Source of the DNA: Solimicrobium silvestre
GTDB taxonomy: Bacteria; Pseudomonadota; Gammaproteobacteria; Burkholderiales; Burkholderiaceae_D
NCBI RefSeq assembly: GCF_002976435.1
Contig: NZ_PUGF01000012.1
Location: 62,001 to 126,000, forward strand
Direction of reading: 5' to 3'
DNA length: 64,000 bases
The notes under the pieces were generated by a model, which saw only the letters and a program-made list of their open reading frames with translations, ran no database searches and was not told where the DNA came from. The position numbers were made by a program, and so were the translations under genes. The first letter of the stretch is position 1, and every line of letters starts with the position of its first letter. Positions 37,557-45,527 of this stretch are shown piece by piece.

Positions 37557-38453
37557 TTACTGATTTACTGCTTCGCCACCTAAAGCTAAAACCAAATCAT
37601 TCAGCAAGCCGTTGAGCTCGCCGCACATCAGCACAAAATCACCGTCCAAACGTTCATCTTCATGCTGAGCATTAGATTTTTCGGTAAGCACATCGAGAGC
37701 TCTAACGCGCTTAATTGCCAAGTTTTCAGTCAGCACAAATGAAACTTTGTCGTTCCAGGTCAACGCCAATTTTGTACATTGTTTGCCGCCGGCGATGTGG
37801 TTGGCAATTTCGACCGGATCAAGGTTATGTCGCGTATATTTGACGGTCGCTTTAGATTGTCCGCTTGAGCGTAATTCAGCATCTTGATCAATCGTGAAGC
37901 CGTCTGGCGCTTCATTACCTGACAGCCAATCCGTCATAGCACCCAATGGCGACAAATTCACACGCAACGATTCGATAGGGAATTGATCAATGCATTTCAG
38001 CATCAATTTAAGAACCTCATCAGAACGACCAGGGCTTGATGCATCGATTACGAGCCAGCCGTTTACCGGATCAATCCAAACGCTTGTATTGGTACGCGAC
38101 GCAAAGGCACGGGGCAATAGCTCCTCGGTGACTTGCTCTTTGAGTTCCTTTAAGAGCTTGCGGCCCGGCTTGAAACCCTGCTGCTCTTCGACTTCCTGAG
38201 CACGCGCTTTAACTGCGGCGTTGATAACAGAAGAGGGTAAAACCTTCTTTTCCGTCGTAAAGCACAGCAAAACCTGCTGATTAACCAGGTGGACTAAATC
38301 GCCGTGTTCGCGTGGTGCGCTCCAGCCTTGACTTGCAGATTCACTGGCGCCACAAGGCTGGAATTGATGCGTGCTGAGCTGTGCATTCAGTACTGGAATC
38401 TGGGCTTTGAAACTTTTAGCGACGCGATAGACCTGCAAATTTTTGAACCACAT
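37557..38453 (-). CDS. rdgC: recombination-associated protein RdgC
   Basis: 298-residue RdgC-family protein, a ring-shaped DNA-binding protein that restrains RecA. Visible marks: MWFKNLQVYRV at the start, QGWSAPRE and VNQQVLLCFTTEKKVLPSSVIN near 45-80, and the FVLTENLAIKRVRALDVL block near the C-terminus. Phage-encoded copies usually lie among recombination genes, as here (YqaJ and RecT upstream). Confidence 0.92.
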   Translation of the reverse strand: MWFKNLQVYRVAKSFKAQIPVLNAQLSTHQFQPCGASESASQGWSAPREHGDLVHLVNQQVLLCFTTEKKVLPSSVINAAVKARAQEVEEQQGFKPGRKLLKELKEQVTEELLPRAFASRTNTSVWIDPVNGWLVIDASSPGRSDEVLKLMLKCIDQFPIESLRVNLSPLGAMTDWLSGNEAPDGFTIDQDAELRSSGQSKATVKYTRHNLDPVEIANHIAGGKQCTKLALTWNDKVSFVLTENLAIKRVRALDVLTEKSNAQHEDERLDGDFVLMCGELNGLLNDLVLALGGEAVNQ

Positions 38454-38480
38454 GGTTATTTTCCTTGGCTGTTTGATTGA

Positions 38481-39602
38481 TTACGCTGCGATTGATAGAC
38501 TTGAATAATCCATGCGTGAAAGCCAGATTAGTGCTGTCTTGGCTGGAACATGGAAGCGTTTTGCGATTGCATCAAGCAATTCTGCGTCACTCGGTTGATC
38601 TGGTTTTTCAGTGCATGATGCTGGAATGGCGGTCAGTCTTACGCATGCTGCTTGTGTTGCGGCAGCTTCTGCCTGCGCAGTCGCTTCGACCAAGGCTTGT
38701 GCTGCGACCATTTCGGCTTGCTTTAATGCTGTGGCATTAATTTCAGCTTGTTCTTTAGCTTCGAATTCGGCCTTATCTGCAGCTAGCTTATCGGCTTCCG
38801 CACGGGCTTCTTGCTGTAGCTTGGCAAGCGCGGCGTGCTCTAATTCAAGTTTGGCATTGATTCCAGCCTGAATTGCTGCTTGCTCGGCGCGCTGACGATC
38901 AAGTTCTGCGCGCTCCTTGGCTTGCTGCTCTGCAATGCGCTCCTGTTCAGCTTTAATGCGGGCGGATTCTTGTTCCTGAGCCAGCTTTTGCCGGGCCTCT
39001 TCCTGTCGACGTGAGTCTTCTTCAACCTCAATTTCGCGCTGGTTGGTTTCCATTGCAGTTAATTTATTGATCACATCGCTGCGAACCAATTTGTATTCAG
39101 GTTCGAATTCCTCAAAAAATTCAAAGTCGGTTTTCAATGTCAGCGAAATAATAGATTCGGAAATTTTTGAAGATACGGTGCCAGCCAGAACCGTCGGCAG
39201 AACCTTCACAGCTGCGATACGCTCCTGAATGGCGCTGATACGCTTACGGTTCGCTTCGATCTTGGCTTGTTTTTCGGCTTCGATCTTGGTGTCCCATACA
39301 TCACGCAGACCAAGCACCCGTTTTTCTTCCGGTTCGATTAATGCGATCAGCCGGTTTTCCTCCTCAATAATGGCTTTGCTGAATTTGGTTGCATCTTCGC
39401 GTGCTGCCTTACCGGTCGCCGCAATTGACGTGCGAGTATTTCGTAATGCCATGCCGGCGCTATGAGCCTGGGCACGGCCGTCAGCATTAAGAACCTCTTT
39501 AATATCTGCTGACTTTGCGGCCAACTCGATTAAGGCCAGTTCATGCTCTGCTGATTTGAGTGCAACTTTGGCGCGCTCTGGTAAAGTAATTTGAGTGTTC
39601 AT
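38481..39602 (-). CDS. coiled-coil phage protein of the recombination module
   Basis: 373 residues, dominated by a long charged coiled coil (about 75-110 and 195-300, Gln/Glu/Ala/Lys-rich) with a short globular C-terminus (SDAELLDAIAKRFHVPAKTALIWL). It has no catalytic motif. It follows the exonuclease gene with a four-base overlap, so it probably assists the YqaJ/RecT recombination system. That role is inferred from position only. Confidence 0.65.
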   Translation of the reverse strand: MNTQITLPERAKVALKSAEHELALIELAAKSADIKEVLNADGRAQAHSAGMALRNTRTSIAATGKAAREDATKFSKAIIEEENRLIALIEPEEKRVLGLRDVWDTKIEAEKQAKIEANRKRISAIQERIAAVKVLPTVLAGTVSSKISESIISLTLKTDFEFFEEFEPEYKLVRSDVINKLTAMETNQREIEVEEDSRRQEEARQKLAQEQESARIKAEQERIAEQQAKERAELDRQRAEQAAIQAGINAKLELEHAALAKLQQEARAEADKLAADKAEFEAKEQAEINATALKQAEMVAAQALVEATAQAEAAATQAACVRLTAIPASCTEKPDQPSDAELLDAIAKRFHVPAKTALIWLSRMDYSSLSIAA

Positions 39603-40396
39603 GCTGCTTCCTTCAAATAGTTAAATGCTTCTGTATTTTTTACGGAGCGGAAAAACGCTTCTTTTTGCGCAACAAGATTTGAAAAGCGACCTAGCTTTAC
39701 AACCATTTCGTCAATGAAAGCGTCATCACGCAAAATGCGCTTGACGTACAATTCAATTTCAACGGATTCAAGATCAGGAACGTACATAATGAAATCGCAC
39801 CACTTACGATTAGTCAGCCACATTCCACCTTGCATTTGATGGATATATTCAGATACATCGCCAGTGATTAGCATTTGCTCGATTTTGATACTGTCGATTG
39901 GTGATTTGATTTCAATCAAGCCGTCGTTATCGACTAAGCCATCAGTGCTATAACCAAAGCGGTTTTCATCAACGCAAATACCGGCCTCGGTTACAAAGGC
40001 GCCAGTACGGCCTTCGTATAATCGGCGCGCATGCACCTCCATTTCGTGGCCGCGATTCAATACCCATGCTTTCGGCGGTATGCCGTACATGTGTCCGCTG
40101 ATGCGCTCAATCGCTAAATCAGAGGCGTAGCGCTTGGCACCATCTGAATAATCAGTAGTAATTTCACCTTCCAGTGCTCTGGCGACCGTCTTTGATTTAG
40201 GTGGCGCTGCATAACCAGCTTTGATCATGGCTTCTTTTTGCCCCACTCCCGAAAGAAGGGCGTCAACATAGACTTTCTGCTTTTCATCCAACCCGCCGAC
40301 CTCAATGCAGATTTCAGAAAACAGGCTGGCCGTGATCAGGCCAGACCGGGCTTGCAGCCATTCTTCGCTGCCCTGAATGCATTCTAAGAATTTCAT
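39599..40396 (-). CDS. YqaJ-family (lambda-exonuclease-like) nuclease
   Basis: 265 residues. The nuclease core shows GSEEWLQARSGLITAS at the N-terminus, GHEMEVHARRLYEGRTG and then FGYSTDGLVDNDGLIEIKSPI (D...E-x-K catalytic signature), with QMQGGMWLTNRKWCDFIMY after it. Such enzymes resect double-strand ends for RecT-type annealing. It overlaps recT by four bases. Confidence 0.92.
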   Translation of the reverse strand: MKFLECIQGSEEWLQARSGLITASLFSEICIEVGGLDEKQKVYVDALLSGVGQKEAMIKAGYAAPPKSKTVARALEGEITTDYSDGAKRYASDLAIERISGHMYGIPPKAWVLNRGHEMEVHARRLYEGRTGAFVTEAGICVDENRFGYSTDGLVDNDGLIEIKSPIDSIKIEQMLITGDVSEYIHQMQGGMWLTNRKWCDFIMYVPDLESVEIELYVKRILRDDAFIDEMVVKLGRFSNLVAQKEAFFRSVKNTEAFNYLKEAA

Positions 40397-41364
40397 GCTG
40401 CCTCCTTGGATTCTGCGTTATTCATTGCATCCACGAACGATGCAGAGCCTTGAGTTGCCGTGTTATCAATGGTGCGCTTGGCTTCTTTTGCGGCTAAGTC
40501 AGTGCGATGCTCCGCAATTACCTTTTTGAATTCTGCGTGGTGAGTCGGGTGCTTTATCAGCAATTGGTTGTTTGCCTTCCAGAAATTGAGCGCCTCATCA
40601 TCTGTTTTTGTAGCCTGGGCAGATGCCAGTAGAGTTGGCATATCAACGTTAGGCTCAACAACATCTGCCGTTCCCATATTTCTAGATTGTGGCTTTTGTG
40701 GAGACGTATCAAATTCATCAGGCGTATAAACGCCGAGAATTACATCTGGCGAAAACAATCTTGCCCAGCGCTTTACAGCCAAGTAGGCAAGTTGCTGTTT
40801 AGGGTCTGACGCCCACAATGGGGAATTTCTGACACTAGCCTGAACAAGCAATAATTCAAGAACTCGCGGCTCAATCTCGCCCTTGAGAATTGCTGAAACT
40901 CGTATTCCAAGGCCGAGCTCATCTTCCAGCGTAGAATTTGGGACGCGAAATTGATATGCTTTTTTCCCATCCTTGGCAGGCATATCTATTACCTTGGTCT
41001 TGCCGATAATTTTTGCCCAGTCGCCAAACCATTCGTATGCAAAACGACTCTCAGTTACGCCGCTGGACTGAATGACCGCATTTACAAGCTGGCCTTCATA
41101 GCCAAGAATGCCATTAACAGTGTGCGTCTTTTGAGCTACTGCGAACGGGTTCATCTTCCATTGAATGGACTGCATAACGATAGCCATGCAATCACCAACA
41201 TTTCCCTTTAAATGATCTGGGATAGTCGATTTACCTTTAGCCATAATTTCAGCCATGCGATACATTGAATCCATGCTGGCGGCGTCTAAAATCAATGCGC
41301 CGCTACTAGATGGAACAATGTTTAAATCCGACTCTTGATTTACAACTTCGGTAATTTCATTCAT
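40393..41364 (-). CDS. RecT-family single-strand annealing protein
   Basis: 323 residues from the chosen start at 41364, which has GGAG 8 bases upstream; a longer frame to 41445 lacks a ribosome-binding site. The RecT core is seen in MAIVMQSIQWKMNPFAVAQ, GYEGQLVNAVIQ and QQLAYLAVKRWARL. Together with the YqaJ nuclease it forms a Red-like recombination pair. Such pairs promote strand annealing during phage replication. Confidence 0.9.
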   Translation of the reverse strand: MNEITEVVNQESDLNIVPSSSGALILDAASMDSMYRMAEIMAKGKSTIPDHLKGNVGDCMAIVMQSIQWKMNPFAVAQKTHTVNGILGYEGQLVNAVIQSSGVTESRFAYEWFGDWAKIIGKTKVIDMPAKDGKKAYQFRVPNSTLEDELGLGIRVSAILKGEIEPRVLELLLVQASVRNSPLWASDPKQQLAYLAVKRWARLFSPDVILGVYTPDEFDTSPQKPQSRNMGTADVVEPNVDMPTLLASAQATKTDDEALNFWKANNQLLIKHPTHHAEFKKVIAEHRTDLAAKEAKRTIDNTATQGSASFVDAMNNAESKEAA

Positions 41365-41460
41365 TTCATACGCTCCGTAATGATTTTTTAATTGATTTAA
41401 AAACGTTCCAGCCTGATTCGCGATACTTGCCGTACATGCCGACAACTAACCGGACTTGCT

Positions 41461-41685
41461 TCATTTCACACCCGTCATGTTTGACGCTTGAATCTGTAAA
41501 GCTTTTAATTCGTGCTGGCGCTGCGCGTGGTCAGCTTTAGCTTGAGAAATGGATTCATCCAAAACTTGCTGATCCAAAACCTCGTCTTGGTATCCGTCAT
41601 CAATAAAATTCAAAGTACCGGCAACAATCACGAGAAGCACAATCAACAACAGGTAATCTGCAATGAGTTTTCTAAACATTTTCAT
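41461..41685 (-). CDS. small single-pass membrane protein
   Basis: 74 residues with one transmembrane helix near the N-terminus (LIADYLLLIVLLVIVAGTL) and a soluble helical tail. A ribosome-binding site (GGAG) precedes the start. Family not recognised. Confidence 0.6.
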   Translation of the reverse strand: MKMFRKLIADYLLLIVLLVIVAGTLNFIDDGYQDEVLDQQVLDESISQAKADHAQRQHELKALQIQASNMTGVK

Positions 41686-41767
41686 GCTGCTCTCCAGTTA
41701 AATTCGGGTTGGTGCCGGTTCCAAAGCCGGGTTGTTTCGAGCGACCAATAAACAGCCTTCCGTGTAC

Positions 41768-41883
41768 ACCAACACATAAAGCCCTTAATTCCCATAAAGC
41801 AGGGTTTACTAAGTTAACTAACAAGCAGGTTTAAAAAAATTAACAGGTGCTAATGCTGTTTTTTAAGGGCTTTATGTGTTGGT
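41768..41883. repeat. 116-bp element bounded by 21-bp perfect inverted repeats
   Basis: The 21 bases at 41768-41788 (ACCAACACATAAAGCCC followed by TTAA) are the exact reverse complement of 41863-41883, separated by 74 AT-rich bases. No ORF lies inside. No target-site duplication is evident at the ends. It could be a miniature inverted-repeat element, a replication or regulatory cruciform, or a structured RNA. It fills most of the 333-base gap between variable gene 2 and its downstream neighbour. Confidence 0.75.
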
Positions 41884-41973
41884 TCCGCCTTAGAAGCCAG
41901 CGCGGAAACTGGGAGGATTTGTCGAACACCTCAGTCGGCTGTATAGCGTTCAGCTCGCTTTGAAACTTTGCTT

Positions 41974-42018
41974 GTCACAGCTACGCCGTGACCCGTTACC
42001 AGAGATCAGTGACCCGAA
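41974..42018 (-). other. conserved post-VR block with hairpin, copy 2
   Basis: 45 bases after the stop of variable gene 2, identical to the blocks following genes 1 and 3. The hairpin-forming end is at 41974-41992. Flanking sequence beyond it differs from the other copies. Confidence 0.85.
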
Positions 42019-42888
42019 TTATTTAATGGTGCAGCGGAAGCCGACGCCGTCGACCCCGTAGACAGGACCGCCGTAGCCGAGACGGAAGACGCCGGCATAG
42101 TCGCCCGAACGCCAGTAGCCGCCCCGAACGAGCGCATAGCCGGACCAATCGCAGCCAGCATTAGGTCGATAACCAACGCCCTTGGTTTGTGACGGATAGC
42201 CAGCAGTAGTCAAGGATGGGGAGTGTGCTTCGAATGCCTTAGCAGCCACGCCTTTCTCATTACCCTGGACGTTATCGAATACCCACTGGAATACATTGCC
42301 GTTGAAGTCGCAAACTTGCGCACCATTGGAAAGCGTCATCCAACGGCGTTCTGTTGCATCTGTCGGAACATAATCACCAGGCTTAGCGCCGCCGCCTTTG
42401 CGAATTCCTTGATACAAATCACCTTCACCGACCTTGCCGCCGGTCCAGTTGCAATCCTGTTGCGATAAGTTGTGCCCGATAGCAAGCCACTGAGTTTCAG
42501 TGATCATGTTGTAACCGGCGGCTTCACAAGCCTTCTGCGCGTCGTAAAAGCTGATATTTGTCCAAGGCTTCAAAGTCGGATCAAATGACACGGTGCCATT
42601 GGTTGACTTGGTGCTGATGTGCTGAGCAACTTTAAAGGCAGGAACAATCAAGCCACATGGCAGATTAGTTTCTGGAACTTGAACAAATCCGGCGGGAACA
42701 TCCGCAAGCGAAGCAAGCAATTCAGGTGAGCCTTTGATTACTTTGCCGTTATTCAAAATCAGGATGTGACCAGCGCTGTTCTGATACTTGTTCATGCCTT
42801 CCCATTCGGAAACATGAAAGAGGCCGTGAACCGCTTTAGTGCCAGCGCGCAGCGTGAACGTTGCTTCTTGGATTAATTCGACTTGCAT
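42019..42888 (-). CDS. DGR variable protein 2, FGE-sulfatase/C-type-lectin fold
   Basis: 289 residues. The first 70 residues are a separate region not seen in the other two targets (VHGLFHVSEWEGMNKYQ, LILNNGKVIKG). The lectin body follows (VPETNLPCG, ITETQWLAIGHNLSQQDCNW, GDLYQGIRKGG, FDFNGNVFQWVFDNVQG differs slightly from the others) and ends in ALVRGG....VGFRC. It is more divergent in the body than proteins 1 and 3, yet its 3' repeat matches the same template, so one RT should serve all three. Ribosome-binding site GGAGAG. Confidence 0.9.
   Translation of the reverse strand: MQVELIQEATFTLRAGTKAVHGLFHVSEWEGMNKYQNSAGHILILNNGKVIKGSPELLASLADVPAGFVQVPETNLPCGLIVPAFKVAQHISTKSTNGTVSFDPTLKPWTNISFYDAQKACEAAGYNMITETQWLAIGHNLSQQDCNWTGGKVGEGDLYQGIRKGGGAKPGDYVPTDATERRWMTLSNGAQVCDFNGNVFQWVFDNVQGNEKGVAAKAFEAHSPSLTTAGYPSQTKGVGYRPNAGCDWSGYALVRGGYWRSGDYAGVFRLGYGGPVYGVDGVGFRCTIK
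42032..42144 (-). repeat. DGR variable repeat 2 (VR2)
   Basis: 113 bases aligning gap-free to the template, with 20 differences, all at template adenines. Several codons have both adenines changed (AAC to GGC, AAC to GTC, AAT to CGT). It is the most diversified copy. Confidence 0.95.
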
Positions 42889-43014
42889 TTAGCTCTCCAG
42901 TGGTTGATTTGTATCCGTGATTTACGCTTCTGACTCAACGGCAGCTTTTGGTAGCTACTAACCTTTGGGTGTTTTTTCTGGGCTCCCAATATCTCCAGAT
43001 TTCCTTACTGGCTA

Positions 43015-43245
43015 TTACGCAGCTTGTAAATTCTTGCCAAAGAAAGCGCGGTCATAATTAATGCGACTCGCTTCAACTGCCATTTCTTCGGCGCTTGGTG
43101 ATTTCATCGCTTCAATTTCTTCCGATAGCAACATGAACAAATTTGTGTGTGAGCCTTTATTCAACCGGTCAGCAACCTTTTTAAAAATATCCGCCTGGTC
43201 ACCGTTGAATAATTCAATGACGTCTTGCTCGGTGAATTTTTTCAT
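43015..43245 (-). CDS. first gene of the leftward phage operon
   Basis: 76 residues, helical, acidic, no family recognised (KKFTEQDVIELFNGDQADIF; MLLSEEIEAMKSPSAEEM). It lies directly behind the PL-like promoter with a 27-base leader and an AGAGG ribosome-binding site. By position it corresponds to an early regulatory protein such as lambda N, but there is no sequence evidence for that. Confidence 0.65.
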   Translation of the reverse strand: MKKFTEQDVIELFNGDQADIFKKVADRLNKGSHTNLFMLLSEEIEAMKSPSAEEMAVEASRINYDRAFFGKNLQAA

Positions 43246-43278
43246 TTGCTTGCCTCTGTTTGCTTGTTCGATAGAGTG

Positions 43279-43320
43279 ATATTAAGATTTCTTAATATTC
43301 AAGTCAATAAGAATTCTTAA
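43279..43320 (-). promoter_or_regulatory. PL-like promoter with two operators
   Basis: On the minus strand: -35 TTGACT (43302-43307), 17-base spacer, -10 TAATAT (43279-43284). The spacer holds the palindrome TTAAGAAATCTTAA (43282-43295). A second palindrome of the same design, TTAAGAATTCTTAT (43307-43320), abuts the -35. The arrangement is the same as at 48265-48306, so the prophage repressor probably controls both. Confidence 0.8.
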
Positions 43321-43477
43321 TATTTCCAATAAATCGATGTTGCGCCGCAACAAATTTGAAGTTTAAGTGCAGTTATTTTGCGTAATGCGCTGATTTTTTG
43401 ATGTTGTGAGTGCAGATTTATTGCTATGAATCTGCATAATCGGCAGATATGTAGCGCCGGTAGGAGTGGAATGGCGT

Positions 43478-43498
43478 AAAAAAACCAGCATATGCTGG
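43478..43498 (-). terminator. minus-strand terminator-like palindrome
   Basis: CCAGCATATGCTGG followed on the minus strand by T7. The loop is short, but the position, downstream of the leftward gene at 43927-44718, suits a terminator. Confidence 0.55.
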
Positions 43499-43712
43499 CT
43501 GGTTGTAAACTTTACTGAATTGGATTATGATTTATTTAGAAGAGCAGAGCGGCGCGAACCGCCCTGTGTTTCTAGGTCACAACCAACCAATGGAATGAAG
43601 TGTTGAGAGCAAAACAGCCAAGGCTGTGATGCAATGCGCTACATCTATTTTTAGGCTCACCTTTACTGCTTTAAATGACAGTTTCAACATGGCAATAAGC
43701 CTTATTTACGCT

Positions 43713-43923
43713 GGCAGCGCTGCCAACTGATTAAGGTCGGCATTTATAGAGCGCCGTTGCTTGGCGCTTGCTGTTGTAAGGTGCACCTTGTTTCAGCTGT
43801 ACTTGATTGGAGACATCCGTACTCCAATCGTCGCAGCTCAAGCGCGATACCTTGAAATCCATCTTGGTGTCGCGTTATCACCTTTAGCGGATTAGCAGTC
43901 CGCAGTCTGGGTGCTACCCCAGA
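43713..43923. ncRNA. hairpin-rich non-coding region, possible structured RNA
   Basis: Seven stem-loops or palindromes lie in 211 bases without an ORF: GGCAGCGCTGCC (43713), AGCGCC/GGCGCT (43750-43768), AAGGTGCACCTT (43778), GATTGGAG/CTCCAATC (43805-43829), CGCGATACC/GGTGTCGCG (43843-43874), GCGGA/TCCGC (43887-43903) and TCTGGG/CCCAGA (43906-43923). On the minus strand the GCGGA/TCCGC stem encloses CTGCTAA, like a tRNA-Ser anticodon loop, but no complete tRNA can be folded. Orientation and function are unknown. The rest of the 680-base gap (43246-43926) holds the PL promoter and a terminator. Confidence 0.4.
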
Positions 43924-43926
43924 TTC

Positions 43927-44718
43927 TTAAAACCTCTCCTGCTTTTTTGGAGGGGATTTTTTGATAAAATTAGACACATCAACATGCGCTCTTTTGAGTA
44001 TAGTTAATGCATTATCATGACGCTCTTTCACATACCCAAAATCTGGCCTTGAAGCACAAAGCGCATCGACCATAATAACCATTTCAGGAATTTCAATGCC
44101 GCTTTCGACTATCGCTCTAAATTCAAGCAAGAAGTCCATATAAAAACCACCATCTGCAGGAATAGAGCCCATATCAGAAGCTACGCTACCTCGTGAAAAT
44201 TCCAGTATGTCAACCCCCATTTCTTTAAAAGTTGGGAGAGCGTGATGCCATGCGCCGCCCACTAGGTCGCCAATAATAGGTAGATCGCTCTCTGAGCAGC
44301 GCATCATTAGCCCATGATTTAGCAAGTGTTCTCGTGGTGTTTTTAGATAAAATCTCGCGTGATAACACCATAAAGCAGCATCATTCTTTCTGTCATACTG
44401 CAATTTAACAAGCATATCTCTAGCTTTTTCCGCTAATTTTTCAGCGGCACCAAAATTAGTCAATGTAATGCGAGGTTCTTCGGCCGCAATTTTTTGTAGT
44501 TCAATTGTTTTTTCATTAGCCGCGTCCAGTCGAGTTGACACCGTCTGGAAATCGCTTGAATGAGTTGCTATGCTAAGTAAAAGATTTATTTCCTTTACAA
44601 GCTCAGTGGCTGTTTTTACTTTCATTTCAAACTCAGCCCGCTCTAGAGAATCAACTTCCAGCTTTGAAATAATTGGCGGGATTCCGCCTGAATTTAATTT
44701 CCAAACTCCCACGTGCAT
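43927..44718 (-). CDS. prophage accessory protein of unknown function
   Basis: 263 residues, soluble, helical in the N-terminal half (a coiled-coil-like stretch near 25-110) and mixed in the rest (WHHALPTFKEMGVDILEF; MVIMVDALCASRPDFGYV). No family recognised. It lies in a leftward accessory block with its own terminators and outside the main early operon, a setting typical of lysogenic-conversion or immunity genes. Confidence 0.65.
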   Translation of the reverse strand: MHVGVWKLNSGGIPPIISKLEVDSLERAEFEMKVKTATELVKEINLLLSIATHSSDFQTVSTRLDAANEKTIELQKIAAEEPRITLTNFGAAEKLAEKARDMLVKLQYDRKNDAALWCYHARFYLKTPREHLLNHGLMMRCSESDLPIIGDLVGGAWHHALPTFKEMGVDILEFSRGSVASDMGSIPADGGFYMDFLLEFRAIVESGIEIPEMVIMVDALCASRPDFGYVKERHDNALTILKRAHVDVSNFIKKSPPKKQERF

Positions 44719-44770
44719 TCACCTGTTAAATAAAATATTGAAAAATGATTACAATCGCCGTATACGCAAT

Positions 44771-44793
44771 AAAAAACCCGCCGTAGCGGGTTT
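44771..44793 (-). terminator. intrinsic terminator (minus strand)
   Basis: AAACCCGC and GCGGGTTT form a stem followed on the minus strand by TTTTT. It ends transcripts of the small membrane genes at 44812-45282. Confidence 0.85.
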
Positions 44794-44811
44794 GGTTTAA
44801 TAGGTAAAATC

Positions 44812-45108
44812 TTAATCTTGATCTTCGAGTATTGCCAGGACGGAAAATACACCTGCTACTGACAAACTCATTCTGCTGGCCTCAACGAGGCTTTTTACAA
44901 GATCACTTGAAAAAACACTGAAGGCCAAAATCAACAAAGGAAATAGCGCGGCTCCGTTGGCAAAATCAATTCCGGTTTCTCTGCATAAAAATATTTTTGC
45001 TGGAGAACTCCTGAGTCGGTATTGCTGAACTAGCGTATATAAAAGTCCGGAAATGACTGAGCATATATCAATCCAATTTCCATCCCAATGGATAGCGAAC
45101 CCTGTCAC
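44812..45108 (-). CDS. small membrane protein
   Basis: 98 residues from a GTG start at 45108, with hydrophobic stretches near 12-28, 53-68 and 80-95. It follows a 55-codon membrane-protein gene by 6 bases. No family recognised; holin-like size, but there is no lysis-gene context. Confidence 0.5.
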   Translation of the reverse strand: MTGFAIHWDGNWIDICSVISGLLYTLVQQYRLRSSPAKIFLCRETGIDFANGAALFPLLILAFSVFSSDLVKSLVEASRMSLSVAGVFSVLAILEDQD

Positions 45109-45114
45109 TTGCGA

Positions 45115-45282
45115 TCAGGCCAAATGTGATTGAACTGCCCCTACAACACCGCCGATGGCAGCGCCGATAACGTGCAAATCGAATGGCAAAGCAACCCAAC
45201 CAAGAAAAGTGCCGGTCAAAACCGACCCGATTAATGCGCCAGCTGCAATAATTTTTAATTTATGTATGGTGTTATTTTTCAT
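45115..45282 (-). CDS. 55-residue glycine-zipper membrane protein
   Basis: A short frame starting at 45282 (MKNNTIHKLKIIAAGALIGS...). It encodes two hydrophobic helices with small-residue spacing (AAGALIGSVLTGTFLG and VIGAAIGGVVGAV). It forms a pair with the downstream 98-residue membrane gene. Function unknown; a superinfection-exclusion or holin-like role is only a guess. Confidence 0.5.
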   Translation of the reverse strand: MKNNTIHKLKIIAAGALIGSVLTGTFLGWVALPFDLHVIGAAIGGVVGAVQSHLA

Positions 45283-45473
45283 ATACAAACTCCCGATTTT
45301 TTAGATTTTACTATTCAAGTAAATCTTTTATTATTTGATGATCAAATATAACAAGCGACAGCAGCTGACATTTGCAATTTTGAATCATAGAGGCAAATTT
45401 CCTTTAGTGGCGTTCGCGATGAATCGACCAAGAAATATGCGTATATGTTAGCAAAAATGCGAATTTCGTACAA

Positions 45474-45501
45474 GAAATAACAACCTAATCCTTGTTATTT
45501 C
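45474..45501 (-). terminator. hairpin downstream of the LysR gene
   Basis: GAAATAACAA and TTGTTATTTC are perfectly complementary across 8 bases, 27 bases beyond the LysR stop codon. It is AT-rich with only a weak T-run, so a terminator role is moderate. Confidence 0.45.
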
Positions 45502-45527
45502 AAGACAATTCGTTATTTCGTTGTCCT

